Under the pieces are notes generated by a model, which ran no database searches, had not been told where the DNA came from, and saw only the letters and a list, made by a program, of their open reading frames with translations. Shown piece after piece: positions 1 through 10,842 of a stretch of DNA of 64,000 bases (position 1 is its first letter; every line of letters starts with the position of its first letter). The position numbers were made by a program, and so were the translations under genes. Origin of the DNA: Tubulanus polymorphus (Eukaryota > Nemertea > Palaeonemertea > Tubulaniformes > Tubulanidae); the NCBI RefSeq assembly GCF_964204645.1, contig NC_134028.1:8349001-8413000 (forward strand), read 5' to 3'.

Positions 1-310
1 TTTCATTACTCAGTATTTGGTGATTGTTTGATTATTGCTTTTGTTAGGTACATTACAGCAGGCGACTGCATCGCCCACTCAGTTTTAGTTCAGTTTCACG
101 CTAGAATTCGACTTAGTTCACAGCCAAATAAAAGATGAAATTGCTAAATCGATTATTGGGAGCTTAGCCCGGCATCACGCTCTATTTCAAATGTCACCGG
201 GTCAAATTCTAACTCTCAACTATGTTACCGGCATAGCAGTATATGCAGTTGCTTAGTAGTATATGCTAAAGTAGGAGTACATGCAATACATTTTTCGCCT
301 CTATTCGTAG

Positions 311-3295
311 GGATTATTCCGTGTGGCTGGTGGTGCTTCTAAAGTGAAGAAACTCAAGGTACAACGAACATTCTTGGATCCGTCATTAATTCATTAATTC
401 ATTAGAACATCTGTCATTAATTCATTTATTGAATTACTGATTTTGGGTTTTAAATTTTGCAGGCTGCTCTCGATGCTGGAGTTGTGGATTTAGACGAGTT
501 TATTAGAGATCCACATGTTGTAGCCGGTAATTATCAATACTTTTTGTTCCATTTGCTTAAAGCCAGTTTTCACGAGTTGTTTCCAACGCTCAACCTATAA
601 TGCAAAATACCTACCTGGAACTGACCGGGGTAGATCTAGCCTAGGTTTTTGAGTACTGCTCAGCCGTGGAAGGGCACCTATATCATCGAAAATTTTGAAT
701 TTTCAGGGGATGCGATCTGAGTCAATTTGGGGCATCAAATCCTTTTCTGCATCCACAAAATATGACAGGTTAAAGAAAAATCATTCATCAAAAATAAGAA
801 GTTTACCCATTTTCGAATATTCAAATTGGCCATTTTAAATTACCTCTACCAGAACTTGAAAAATAAGAGGGCACTTCTATAATCGTGAGGTTGGATCTGC
901 CCCTGCAGACATGTGAAACATACATTACATCTTTTATATTCACACTAGAGACTGGAATAAAGTTTCATAGGCCAAGATGAAATAAATGTGTAGCATTGTG
1001 AACAAATTAACAAAAGCTGGACAAAAAATGAACATAAACAGAAAGAATTCCGCAGGAAATAAAAGCTATGGCATAATTGCTAGGCAAAGAATTGCAGGGG
1101 TAGAAACATGTTTTTGAAAGTTACAATTGTTTCAGCTGTATCGAGTAATTGCTTCCCCTTGATTGAAAGAAGACTCATGAAATTGTGCGTTGTTGATATT
1201 TGAATATGATTCCCTTTGCTGTGTCTGGAAATTAGTTGTGAAAATCCTTGATACTCATTCGCCAAAGAAACCAAACCAGGATCCAGTTGCTCAAAAGGTG
1301 GTTAAATATAACCAGCAGATGAATACGATAGTAATAATGTCACTATGTCAGCTATCCACTGGTTAACTCTTGAGCAACCGGCCCCCGTACATCAACTATC
1401 CACTGGTAAACTCTCAACTTACGAGTAACTGTGACCCCTGTCTTCTATTGACAAAAAAAAATGTCATCATTTTAGGTGCTCTTAAATTATATTTCCGCGA
1501 GCTTCCCGAACCATTGATGACGTACTCGTTGTACAGCGAATGGATGCAAGCTGCTAAACTGTAAGTTGTACAAACGGCCGATACGTAATGCGCTGTGGCG
1601 AAATCTCTTTTCTTTATCATTCAAACGATGAAAAATGCACACAACGGTTTAATTGCAGGCCAAACGATCAGAGATTACAAGCGCTGTGGACTGTTGCTGA
1701 TCAATTGCCGAAATATAACTATAATAATCTCAGGTGAGTTGTCTAACTACTCAGTACCACTAAAGCAGGATGACTCATTACTATTCACATTAAGTCGGTC
1801 ATCTGCTTGTCTTGTTTGATATTTTATAGTTAATATGTGCTACACCCCTCACTACTTGGTTCTTATCAAGTGTCATTTTGTAAGTTGTTCCCTGTGAAGA
1901 ACTATGAAGGAATAGAAGCTCAGTTTCATTAATCATTTTTAACCGGCTGAGTGTCGTTGTATGCTGGGTGGGGAACTAGTGCTCGCTTTAGCTTCGGATC
2001 ATTCTCATTGCGGGATGCAATAAAGGTAGTACATGTAAGGTTAACTGTCTTGTGGTTCTGGATGGATCGAGTGCTAGTTCATCAAACAGCCTACAGCAAC
2101 AACACTCGGCCTGTCACATCTTATTCCAATTCATATGATGATGACCAATTTGGTTCTGCAAGATCTGAGGCTAGTGGAGTGTCCTGTATATTGAATATAC
2201 AAGACACTCCATTTGCCTTGGATATATACAGGACATTTCACTTGCCTCAGATCTTGTTGGACCAAATGGGTCATCATCATATGAATTGGAATAGGAAAAT
2301 TACAAATATCTTTAACTGGGGCACTGGATGATTCGAGGCAATCGGCTAGCAGAGATTACTGTAGTAATACAATACTGATGAAAAGTTGTTCTGTGAAACA
2401 AGCTTGCGGACCTTTGTTATAAAATTCAATGCATGTGACGCAGGGAAACATAGAAACAGGGGACAGAGTCATGTTTCCAAGCATTCACAAGAAACATTGC
2501 TTCAGGAAACAATGTGTCCGAGATCAAACATGTTTGTTGCTGTGTTTCTATGATTCGGTGTTTCCCTCTGTTGTATGCATTAGGCTTAAACTGAACTGTT
2601 TTGGATGAAGACAGTGACTCTTACGAAACTCCTTTATTTCTATTTTTCAGATATCTGATAAAATTTCTTAATAAGCTTGCCGAACATTCAGACACCAATA
2701 AGATGTCGTCTAGTAACATTGCTATTGTGATGGGTCCAAATCTAATCTGGTCCGAAAAAGATGGAGGGTTAGTACATGAATATGTTGATGGTTTTACAGT
2801 GTTTGGTCAATAGTGATTCAGTGTTAAGATACCATGATTACCATGAAATATTCCATTTGCAGCTAAAAAAGATTGATACATTGTATCTCATTTCTGCTGA
2901 GCTTAAAAGTTGAACTGGCCAGCTGCCTATCTACCCTGTATATTAATTTATTGAAAATCATGGTCGAGCTAACCATAACAGATCTGGCATCTTTAGAAAT
3001 GAAGTGATAACAAATTTTATTGCGGTTTCAAATTGACCCGGCCGATTAGGGATTTAGGAGAAACAGGGTATCATTTTTAGCCTGATAATCAATAAATAGT
3101 ACAACAAATCTTTTCCATGTGAACACCTTCGAGAAGTGAGGCCTAATGAGCTGATAACTGTCCTTCGGAAAATAGTCATATTTGAAGGCAACGCTTTATT
3201 TTCTACTAATTGCAGACCAAACATGTTGACGACTGGTACACAAAGTGCCATAATTGATACTTTTATAACTCACGCCGATTGGTTTTTTCCCGGAG
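311..3295 (+). CDS. ARHGAP17/44-like: RICH-like gene: RhoGAP-domain exons
   Basis: Six short exons encode about 156 residues of the RhoGAP fold. The catalytic arginine is the CGT codon at 320-322, in GLFRVAGG. The next exon gives the loop with DLDEFIRDPHVVAG. The exon at 1476 gives the conserved LKLYFRELPEPL helix. The exon at 2651 gives the YLIKFLNKLAEHSDTNKM helix with the GPNLIW strand. The exon at 3216 ends the domain at HADWFFPG. The first 60-70 residues of the domain are upstream of position 311; I found no exon for them in 1-310. Confidence 0.93.
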
Positions 3296-6200
3296 GTAAG
3301 TTCAACATTTCGAGCACCGTCTAAATCACAATTTTGCATGTATTTAAGTATATGCGATAGAAATTACTGATTAGTTTAGATCCAGATAAGTTATTAGTAT
3401 ATTTTATTAGAATCTTTAATTATATTTTAACTTTGATGCTCGATTGATTAAGGTCATTATTCATTAGCTGCAGGATTTCTTGAACGCGATAAATTTAATT
3501 CACTGCGTGCATGATGGTTGGCTGAATTTTATGCTACTGGCTACTACCAGTTACTACTATTCAACAAACATGATTTCGCATTATTTATGCTTTTCTTTAT
3601 AAAGAATAAATGATTGAATTGATTATGGTCCCTGTTCCTTACTCCCGGGGTTGTGTGTATCATCGGTTGATTTGAATTTAAAAAATTGGCCTATCGATTA
3701 TATCAGGGTGAACATCTGTTTACGTAGTTAGTCGACTAGCGGTAGGAGCTAATAAACAGACGTACATAGTTTGGTCTTAACGTATTTCACAGTGTCGGCC
3801 ATTTTGGAAATAGGTCTGAACTACAGCGACTGTGCTCAATCCGATGGTCGACTGTAGTTTCGACAAACTGACATCCGGTTTGCACTTAGTTCGCAGATAG
3901 TCGACTAACTCTGATTGCCAAAATTCGCCCAGGGATCAGTTGCTCAAAAGTTGGTTTAAGATAACCAGAGGATGAATACCATAGTAACAATGAATATGTC
4001 AACTATCCATTGGTTAACTCTAACTTTTGAGCAACTGACCCCAGGCTGTTACACAGAATGACTGATCAAGACTAATGAATCTCTTGATAACGCAGTTATG
4101 AGGAAACTGAAATGAAGAGTCTACTCATCCTGCGAAATGGCCCTCTAGGTCCTGAATGAACTATATACATTCATCAGTAAAACTGTTTATGGTCAGTGGG
4201 TTATATGGCTCTTTCTCATGTTCGTAATTTGTTGATTTCTTAGGCAGGCTGTCCACTTTTTGTACATACGTATATGTGTAATCACTAAATACAGCCTGCT
4301 CATCACCTTGTTAATTCAGTTTATCTCTCGTCTTATTCTTTATCTCTCATTTAATTCCATCGGTTTGATTTGGTTTCTTGTATAAATAAGAGTATATTCA
4401 TCTACAAATCTGTATGTCAATCTACGTATAATGAATCCTGATTAGGTGCCTTCACCTCACGATTGTGATAGACTCCTATTGGTTATGATGTCATGGGCGG
4501 TTGTTTAATGTAGAGGGTTAGTGTTATCGCATCCTCCCGTGCAGGAATTTGAACGGAATCAAGTTATTATTATCGATACCCTTAGTTGACTGCGGGTGCA
4601 TATAGCTATTCTGTGTATCCAGAATAACTATGCTCATAGATATCATAAGATACCTATTGCCGCGATCACACAAGCATTTTTGGCCGGGAACAACTGTTCA
4701 CATTAGTTGCGAAATGTGCCTGTTTGGCGGGGCCAAATTCAGCCCGACTATACAGATTCGGACCAGGTCCGAGCCAAATTTTAGCACGGGACAAATGATT
4801 GCATTTGATATGCAACTGGTTCCAGAAATGACTCATTTTGCTTTGAGTATTTTCTAGTATCGAGTGAGTGGTTTACGTGTGAATGCGCTCTCTTAAATTA
4901 GGCCCGGACCAAATTTGGCTCGAGCCTGATCCAGGCCAAATCATCTACGTGTGAACGCGGCTTATGCTGCACGAATAATATGCATGGAAGGATGGGCTAT
5001 TAGGCTGGCTAGGATTACGATATCATTCACATAACACGAAGTGGCACGCGTACCTGACATGGTTTTCTAAGTGCAGTTCATTGGAAATTATAAACTATAA
5101 GTTCCGTGAATTGCAAAAAAAGTTTGTGAAACTAAAACTGTTCAATACAAATCTGTCTGCTTATGATTTTCGTATGGCTTGGATTAGTTATTATTCTTGT
5201 TTACTTTTATTTGCTTCTCTATGGTTTGCTTCTTTACACTGTAGCAATGATGCATGCTTTTCAATGTGTTCAGATCCTCTTTTTGTTTCGGTTTCGTTCC
5301 TGATCTCGTAACGCGTGAGACACACTCGCTGCACTGGTACTTAATACAATAGAAACTCGATACTAGTCGTATAGATATGCTACTCGATACAGATGACTGG
5401 TCGTATTGAAAATAAAATTGGAATTAAAATTCAATTCCCAATGTTAATGAAAAAAGCTCACGAAAATGTATTCATATGATTCAAACTTTGAAGTTTCCCT
5501 TTCATTCTCCTCTGGTTTCCGAACAAGATGATTCCAATAGAACTCACTTATTTCGTATGACTAGCCTGGTATCGGCCAGATTTCTCCTAATTAAGTAAAA
5601 TTCTAATGATTAATAGTTTACATGGTTCCAGGTAAAATGGACCACATATTTCATCCGAATTGAATGAAATTGAAAAATCCGAATTTAGCGAGTTCTACTG
5701 AAATTTCTGACGATGCTACCATCATCTATACCGACACTATTAGTCAATCTCTGTTTTTATAACGCTGAGAGGCAAGTTGACTATAGGGTTGAATCCAGTT
5801 GAATATAGAGAGAGTTGCTCCATCCCCGAACCGACGGTTGTTGCGCCGGACAGCTCTGATCTCGTTAAAAGTGGAGAGATTGCAGGCATGTGAATCACAC
5901 ATTTTCTCCTCTTCACACCTACACACTCGCTTACACCATACTTACTATGGACCTCCCGACAAGTTAATATCATATTAAGATAAATTCATTAGATAGTTAG
6001 GGTAATCTATTTATTCAGTATTCAAATTCTTGGGACCAAATGCTCAAAAGTTGGATAAAGATAATCGGCCGTTGAATACCATAGTAACAATGGACTTTTA
6101 ATTGTTGCTATGTTAACTCAAATCAACCTTTGAGCAACTGCAGTCCATCTGGGTCCAGTTCCACAGTTCTGAGTTAAGATTTGATTCTGGGTTAACTCAT

Positions 6201-7692
6201 TGAAAATGAACTAACTTTAACTCAGAGTTAACTCTAACTCATGACTGTGGAACTGGATCCAGCTGCATTTTTGGTCAGTTTTGGCAGAAAATGATTTGCT
6301 ACCTATGAACGCTTTTCGTTTCGTGTTCATAAGCGGAGAGAAAAATCATACACATTTCTTTATAAAAAGTTAACAAGTTGCTGCTAGTGTGTAGTAGCTT
6401 CGTCAAGGTAAATGAGTCATTTAGTGATGAAGCTGCTATGCGCTAGCAGCGAAAGCTCGTAATTTCAAATAGAATCAATTAACCTACACAGTACTGCCTG
6501 TTTACAAGTTTAATTTGATACCAGGTCGAAGCGGCTCCTATACTACGACTCCTAACAAAAACTTAATGATTAATTGTATCTTGATATCTATTTTAAAAAA
6601 TTCACGTATTCTGGAAATATATATTTATTGAATCCAATCTTTAATTTATTAAAATCCAGTTTTTTATGCACACGTTTTACGTATAATTGATTTACTGTAT
6701 ATCCGTGCACCAGTTGCTTTTTTCAATTATAAATGGTTTAATTTTTCTAATGATGTCCCTTTTCTTTCTCTCTCTCTCTCTTCTGTTCCCCCGCTGATTT
6801 TATCGGTGTTGTAGCTGTGAAGTTTTCTGTTGTAAAGAGCCAGTCAATGCCCACATTCAGTTCTACACGGTTTCACTCCCCTCCTCGCAAACGCACCAAC
6901 GCCAACAAACAGCAACCATCTCCTAAACCAAAGTGTCGCACTTCGAAATCGAAACAGTCGGCGTCTAATGACGTCGCTTCAAATGTGGGTATTACAGACA
7001 AACAGTCGAACGAAGATCGTCACGGAACGGCCACACCAGTCAACGGGAAAAATGGCACCACGAAAGACGACGACGACATCTCCAGCCCTGAGGATCGCGA
7101 GTCCCTGCGCGATAAACTGCTACACCGTCAGGACTCGCTGCGTAAATGCCGCGAAGAGTTCTACATGAATTCGACGGACGCGTTAGACAATGTGCCGTAC
7201 GCGGCGCCGCGCAAAGACTGGAAGAGCATCTCGCTCGAGCGACGCCAGGACAACCGGATGACGCGGTCGGACTATGGCGCGACGAGCAGCTCGACGTCGG
7301 CGCTGTCATACCCGATGATGCGTGCGGCCAGCCTCGAGAGCGTGACGTCGCCGACGTCGGAGAAGATCGTCTGCAACTGCGACGGCGGGTCGCACAAGGA
7401 CAGCGCGTCGTCGTTCCACACGCCGCCGTTGACGCGTATCGAACGGTCGTTCCCGCGTTACTCCCCGCCCCCACCTCCTCCTATACACCTTCACTCCGAT
7501 ATCTATAACACGGCGTTCGCGCTGCAGTCTCTCGGCGACGGCTGGTCGGACTATTTGAGCAAAGTGCGCAACATCACCGAAGGCCACATGAACAAACGCT
7601 CGTCGTTCGGGGATGGAAGCCAATCGACTAAATCAGGAGGTATGATTCACTCTCTCTCAGTCTCTCCGTGTGTACTTCGATGGCGCATGGCG

Positions 7693-7723
<31 letters not shown>

Positions 7724-10700
7724 TTCTTTTCTCAGTGTCGTCGTAGTAGTGATTGTTGCATGTTGCTTTTAATCATTCCCTTCAGAGTCTTCTCATCGTA
7801 TCATCTCTATTCAGCGGTGTGGTTTGGCGTGTCGGATTCCTCCCGTGCTTGGTCGTCGATAGATAGAATCATGCATGGTTAGGCTGGTGTTTTTGGAAGC
7901 TTTTCGGGTTTCGTTTTTGTTATTGTTTTTTCATCTCATACGATTAAACGTACACGTAGACTTTCCTCATTTCCTGTGTAGTTTTTCTTTGAATAGAAGC
8001 TTTTTCTAGTCGGCTTGTAGAGGTAGTGTAGGTGGATTGGATTTTTTTTGCTCATTCTGTCTCAACTTTCTAAGCATGACGTAGTATGTAGATGTACTAA
8101 TCAATATTACTAAAATAGCTGGATCCTGGAATTTATGCTATAGCTCCCTTTTATCTTACTTTTATCTTACACATGAAAATCTTGGTGTGTTTTTGTCAGC
8201 ATATTTTGTGTGCAAAAAGCATCCTTAAAGCTTCTTTAGATTTTCCGATCATCTGGCAAATATGTAATTGAAGTGAAATCTTTTATGTAATGTGGTTTTA
8301 AAGTGAAATCTTTTATTCCTTGATGTATCAAACCTTGGAAATACCTTAAGCCTTATACGCTCTCTAATTGGATGCTGGTAAGATTTTCAGTGACGAAGGA
8401 AAATTTATATTGTAATTTCTAATTACGTGGTACCGCAAAAAACCCAATTCTATGTATATCGACATCAAGCTAAACTTGTTCTGCATGTATTTAAGTACGT
8501 GAATCTTCAATGGTTATGAAATAATGTATATCGTGCTTCCAAACTGTACGTCATGTCATCACTTTCTGTGTCAAGGTCATATCATATACAACAATTTAAT
8601 CTGATTTAATTCTGAATAGTTACAGTACCTAATCGTGGAAAGTCAGAACATTTTTTTTCGAATGAAAGATAGAATTGATAGAAATATCAGGATGTGTTCC
8701 AAGATTTTGCTCGGAGGTCTGAAATGTTTTTAACGGGGTTTTCTTTCTAACGGTATCGAAGGATTTATTATATCGGGATATTATTTGATTTTAGAAATCG
8801 AATTCAGCTCTGAGCCGATGTGTATGTCGCATTCGTTTACTGGTGGTTCGTCGCCGTGTATGGGACAGCGTAGTAGTTTGAATAACTCACCCGTATCTGG
8901 TAGTCCGAGTCTCGCTCCGCGTAGTCCGTCTGATCATAACGTGCCGGCAGTCGCTGCTGCTATTGACAGGTAAAATATCTGGACCTATGTATAGAGAATC
9001 CCACACTAATATTACGAAAGATAAAGTCTGAAAAATTTCCTTTCAGCTATAAATCTATTCATCCGACATGTCGACTATGTCCTAATAGTCATCTTCAGGA
9101 ATTAATTCATCTTCATCTTCCTGAAGATGACTATTAGAATATAGTCGAAACATCAGGATGAATAAATTTATAGCTGAAACTTTTCGGACATTATCTTTCT
9201 TATATTAGTGTTGGATTCTCGAAATATTGTCCAACACGGAATAGTGTTTCATCAACTGGTTACATCTGGACCCAGTTCGCAGCCGCCGAGTGGAAATTAG
9301 TTCCGTTTCAATTACTTTTTAGCCTTTCATTCATATGAAACTCACAGTACTGAGATTGCGTTCCGCTTTTTCTTCAAACATCTGTTCGCTCATTTTTATA
9401 CTTGATTGATCCTCCTGGAATAGATGGCTGGCTGCACCAGCCCACAAAACCGTTAGAATACTGTTTAACCTTTTCAGTGCGTCTACATCGCATTGCGGTG
9501 TATAAATTTGTGATGGACTTTGCTAGTATGCCACACCACGGTGCATTGATGTAATTAGTAATGAGTTTTTATCTCTGTTGAAAGATGGCAGCACATCTCA
9601 AACAAACAGTGAAATATTGATAACTAACGATACACTGCACCATGGTGTAGACGCACTTAAGCAGTGAGCCTATTATACAATACACTAGGGTAGAATATGT
9701 TTGAATTTTCTTACATTTTAAAGTTATCTACAGTATTTTTGGGTAGTAATTAGTCAGCACTGAGGTTGAAGTCAAATCGTTGCAATTTGGCTGATGTCTT
9801 ACCTGGATTCATGAATGCAGCCATCTTTTTTCCCTGGAAGGGTCTTAGAGGCTACGGTGAAATAAATGAATAGTAGACTCGGCGTATATTATGTACGCTG
9901 AGTCTACTGAAGTTACAGGTTTCAGGGATAGCAATAAACGGTAAAATATTCCTGCTTTCATACCCTTGCTAATGATTGTTGTAAATCGGATCAATTTTAA
10001 CGCTTGCCGAGTTCTAATAGGATTATAGATTGAAACGCTTTAAACTAATCGAATTGAATTGCTTGGCTAAAGGCAAATAGAGACTACCATGTAGAAACTA
10101 TATCCGTGTATTAGAAAAATCTGCTTATTGAAACTTGATGCAGTTCACGAATTGTGAACCAGGACGCGGTTCCATAGTTGCGAGTTCGAGTTAACTCTGA
10201 GTTGAAATTAGTGTATTTTTGATTTTTTAATTCAGAGTCAAATCTTGGAACTGTGGAACTGGATCCAGGATTTGACTAAGATGTTTAAGTAATTTGATAG
10301 TCATATAAGTCAACCGAAAAATTTTAGAACTAAATACGAATTCTGCTTATTTTTCAGTCCAAGTGGGGGTAAGAGGAGCCCCAAGTTAAACCGACGAGTT
10401 ACGAAAACGAAGAAAGGACTGGCGCCACCACCTCCTCAGATACAACATTCATCAGATCAACATACGTCGGTTCCGAATTCGTCGACGGACAGCGGTAGCG
10501 ATTTGGAAACTACGTCTACGTCACCCGATAGACCTGTATCCGATCATTTAGACAGACCGGTCCCGCCGGCGAATAAACCATGCTACAGTCCGCGAACGTC
10601 GTATACCGAGACGAATCCGCCTCCGATACCCGAGCGTCCATCTCAGCCGCCGCCGGGACCGCCCGTAGCGCACGCTCCACCGTCGGTAGTACCACATCCG

Positions 10701-10838
10701 GCTCTGCCGATATCCCCGAAAGAGCGCAAGGGCAGCACCGGCGGGGGCCATCGTCCTACTCGACCGGGTCCGCCGCCCCCTCCTCCGCCTCGGTCCGACG
10801 AGCAGAAACCTGAAATCGACGAAGAGACTAAATTATAA
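311..10838 (+). CDS. ARHGAP17/44-like: RICH-type Rho GTPase-activating protein (ARHGAP17/ARHGAP44-like), 3' part of gene
   Basis: Nine coding exons are visible: 311-358, 463-526, 1476-1560, 1659-1733, 2651-2767, 3216-3295, 6815-7639, 8795-8969 and 10358-10838. All introns are GT-AG and the phases join without a break into 649 codons plus stop. The protein begins inside a RhoGAP domain (GLFRVAGG with the arginine finger) and continues through GALKLYFRELPEPLMTY, the NKMSSSNIAIVMGPNLIW region and ITHADWFFP, which match vertebrate RICH1/RICH2 closely. A long Ser/Pro-rich tail follows. Family members stimulate GTP hydrolysis by Cdc42 and Rac at cell junctions and on membranes, using an N-terminal BAR domain. 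That BAR domain must lie upstream of the window, so the gene is 5'-incomplete here. Vertebrates have ARHGAP17, ARHGAP44 and SH3BP1; an invertebrate single-copy ancestor is the likely identity, which I infer. Confidence 0.93.
626..909 (+). mobile_element. Family H non-autonomous element, copy 1 (intronic)
   Basis: About 284 bp in the RICH-like intron, with related ends (GGGGTAGATCTAGCC on the left and GGATCTGCCCCTG on the right). The same sequence recurs in reverse orientation at 34638-34943 with recognisable similarity over its whole length, so it is a dispersed repeat. No coding capacity; probably a MITE. Confidence 0.7.
1278..1387. repeat. Family A MITE, copy 1
   Basis: Short palindromic element with inverted ends of the type CCAGTTGCTCAAAAG and CTTGAGCAAC. 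Ten copies of this 100-135 bp family are listed here, at 1278, 3930, 6032, 15202, 27210, 28560, 42355, 43252, 49444 and 59848. The middle carries the recurring ATACCATAGTAACAATG. Confidence 0.8.
2122..2293. repeat. 172-bp near-perfect hairpin in intron
   Basis: Arms of about 50 bp (TATTCCAATTCATATGATGA at the left, its complement at the right end) enclose a smaller nested inverted repeat around GTCCTGTATATTGAATATAC. The arms differ by only a few bases. Probably a foldback MITE or a recent inverted duplication; no second copy was noticed in the window. Confidence 0.7.
2437..2578. repeat. Family I repeat (GAAACATGTTTC-rich), copy 1
   Basis: Repeated short inverted motifs (GGGAAACA, CATGTTTC, GTGTTTCCCT) forming many small hairpins. 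The same vocabulary recurs as an array at 31040-31368 and again at 35532-35735. Confidence 0.6.
3930..4044. repeat. Family A MITE, copy 2
   Basis: Inverted ends GATCAGTTGCTCAAAAG and CTTTTGAGCAACTGACC in the large RICH-like intron 3296-6814. Confidence 0.8.
4659..4962. mobile_element. Family D non-autonomous DNA transposon, copy 1
   Basis: 304 bp with ends GCCGCGATCACAC and GTGTGAACGCGGC. Other copies are at 15596-15838, 36044-36288 and 60801-61081. The interior has several short inverted blocks built on GGCCAAATTTGGC. Non-coding. Confidence 0.75.
6032..6262. repeat. Composite of family A (6032-6146) and family B (6150-6262) MITEs
   Basis: Two unrelated palindromic elements sit end to end. 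The A unit ends in GAGCAACTGCAG, and the B unit starts GGGTCCAGTTCCACAG and closes with CTGTGGAACTGGATCC. The B core is a palindrome of GAGTTAACTC blocks. The same A-B pairing recurs at 15202-15439 and 42355-42585. Confidence 0.75.
6815..7639 (+). CDS. ARHGAP17/44-like: RICH-like gene: large central exon (825 nt), low-complexity linker
   Basis: One long exon between a tgttgtag acceptor and a GTATGA donor encodes about 275 residues. They are rich in Ser, Thr, Lys and Pro, with a short acidic DDDD run, a charged stretch near RESLRDKLLHRQDSLRK and a PPPPPP run. It is much more GC- and CpG-rich than the introns around it, as expected of coding DNA here, and this creates long false frames on both strands. 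The reading frame joins the preceding exon by a split GCT codon and the following exon by a split GAA codon. No folded domain is recognisable; vertebrate RICH tails are also disordered and bind SH3 proteins. Confidence 0.88.
7693..7729. repeat. (TA)n microsatellite
   Basis: Uninterrupted TA dinucleotides about 50 bp downstream of the donor of the 825-nt exon. Similar shorter tracts lie at 11399-11454, 36029-36041 and 41976-41996. Confidence 0.95.
8795..10838 (+). CDS. ARHGAP17/44-like: RICH-like gene: proline-rich C-terminal exons and stop
   Basis: Exons 8795-8969 and 10358-10838 encode a Ser-rich segment followed by a Pro-rich tail with several PxxP stretches, for example PPPIPERPSQPPPGPP and RPGPPPPPPPR. 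These are likely SH3 ligands. The protein ends in EETKL, which has Thr at -2 and Leu at 0, the pattern of a class I PDZ ligand. Vertebrate RICH proteins also end in a Thr-x-Leu tail, so the terminus appears conserved even though the rest of the tail has diverged. The stop is TAA at 10836-10838. Confidence 0.9.
9003..9212. mobile_element. Palindromic Penelope-like fragment with hammerhead-like hairpins
   Basis: Two inverted arms of roughly 95 bp share a core reading, from the centre outward, CTGAAGAT, a hairpin, then GAAAC. The right arm (9121-9151) has an intact core with a perfect 6-bp stem, GACTAT with ATAGTC. The left arm read on the minus strand (9068-9098) has the same stem but GACAT in place of GAAAC. 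Similar motifs occur at 40100 and 45971. The resemblance to terminal structures of Penelope-like retroelements is from general knowledge. Confidence 0.5.
9466..9768. mobile_element. Family E (piggyBac-like) MITE, copy 1
   Basis: About 300 bp. Left end TTAACCTTTTCAGTGC, right end GTCAGCACTGAGGTT. It contains palindromic blocks around CTACACCG and GGTGTATAAAT. Copies at 11888, 16714, 23840, 47323 and 53797 share the interior. The best-preserved copy is flanked by TTAA on both sides. Confidence 0.7.
10159..10269. repeat. Family B MITE, copy 2
   Basis: Palindromic unit with GAGTTAACTCTGAGTT on the left and GGAACTGTGGAACTGGATCC on the right, 90 bp before the last RICH-like exon. Confidence 0.7.
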
Positions 10839-10842
10839 TAAA
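10837..10842 (+). terminator. AATAAA hexamer overlapping the RICH-like stop codon
   Basis: AATAAA begins on the last two bases of the TAA stop. A second AATAAA lies at 11297-11302, at the edge of a repeat. Either could act as a polyadenylation signal. The first would leave almost no 3' UTR, so the second is the more usual arrangement. Confidence 0.25.

Noticed and set aside
1-310. Search for the upstream RhoGAP exon of the RICH-like gene
   Set aside because: No frame resembling the first helix of the domain with a proper donor was found; the exon must be outside the window.
7040-7623. Several long frames on both strands inside 6815-7639
   Set aside because: They are shadows of the GC-rich RICH-like coding exon; only one frame joins the flanking exons in phase.
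9121-9151. Calling a canonical, active hammerhead ribozyme
   Set aside because: One extra base follows CUGANGA and I could not identify a stem III or cleavage site, so only the hammerhead-like label is supported.
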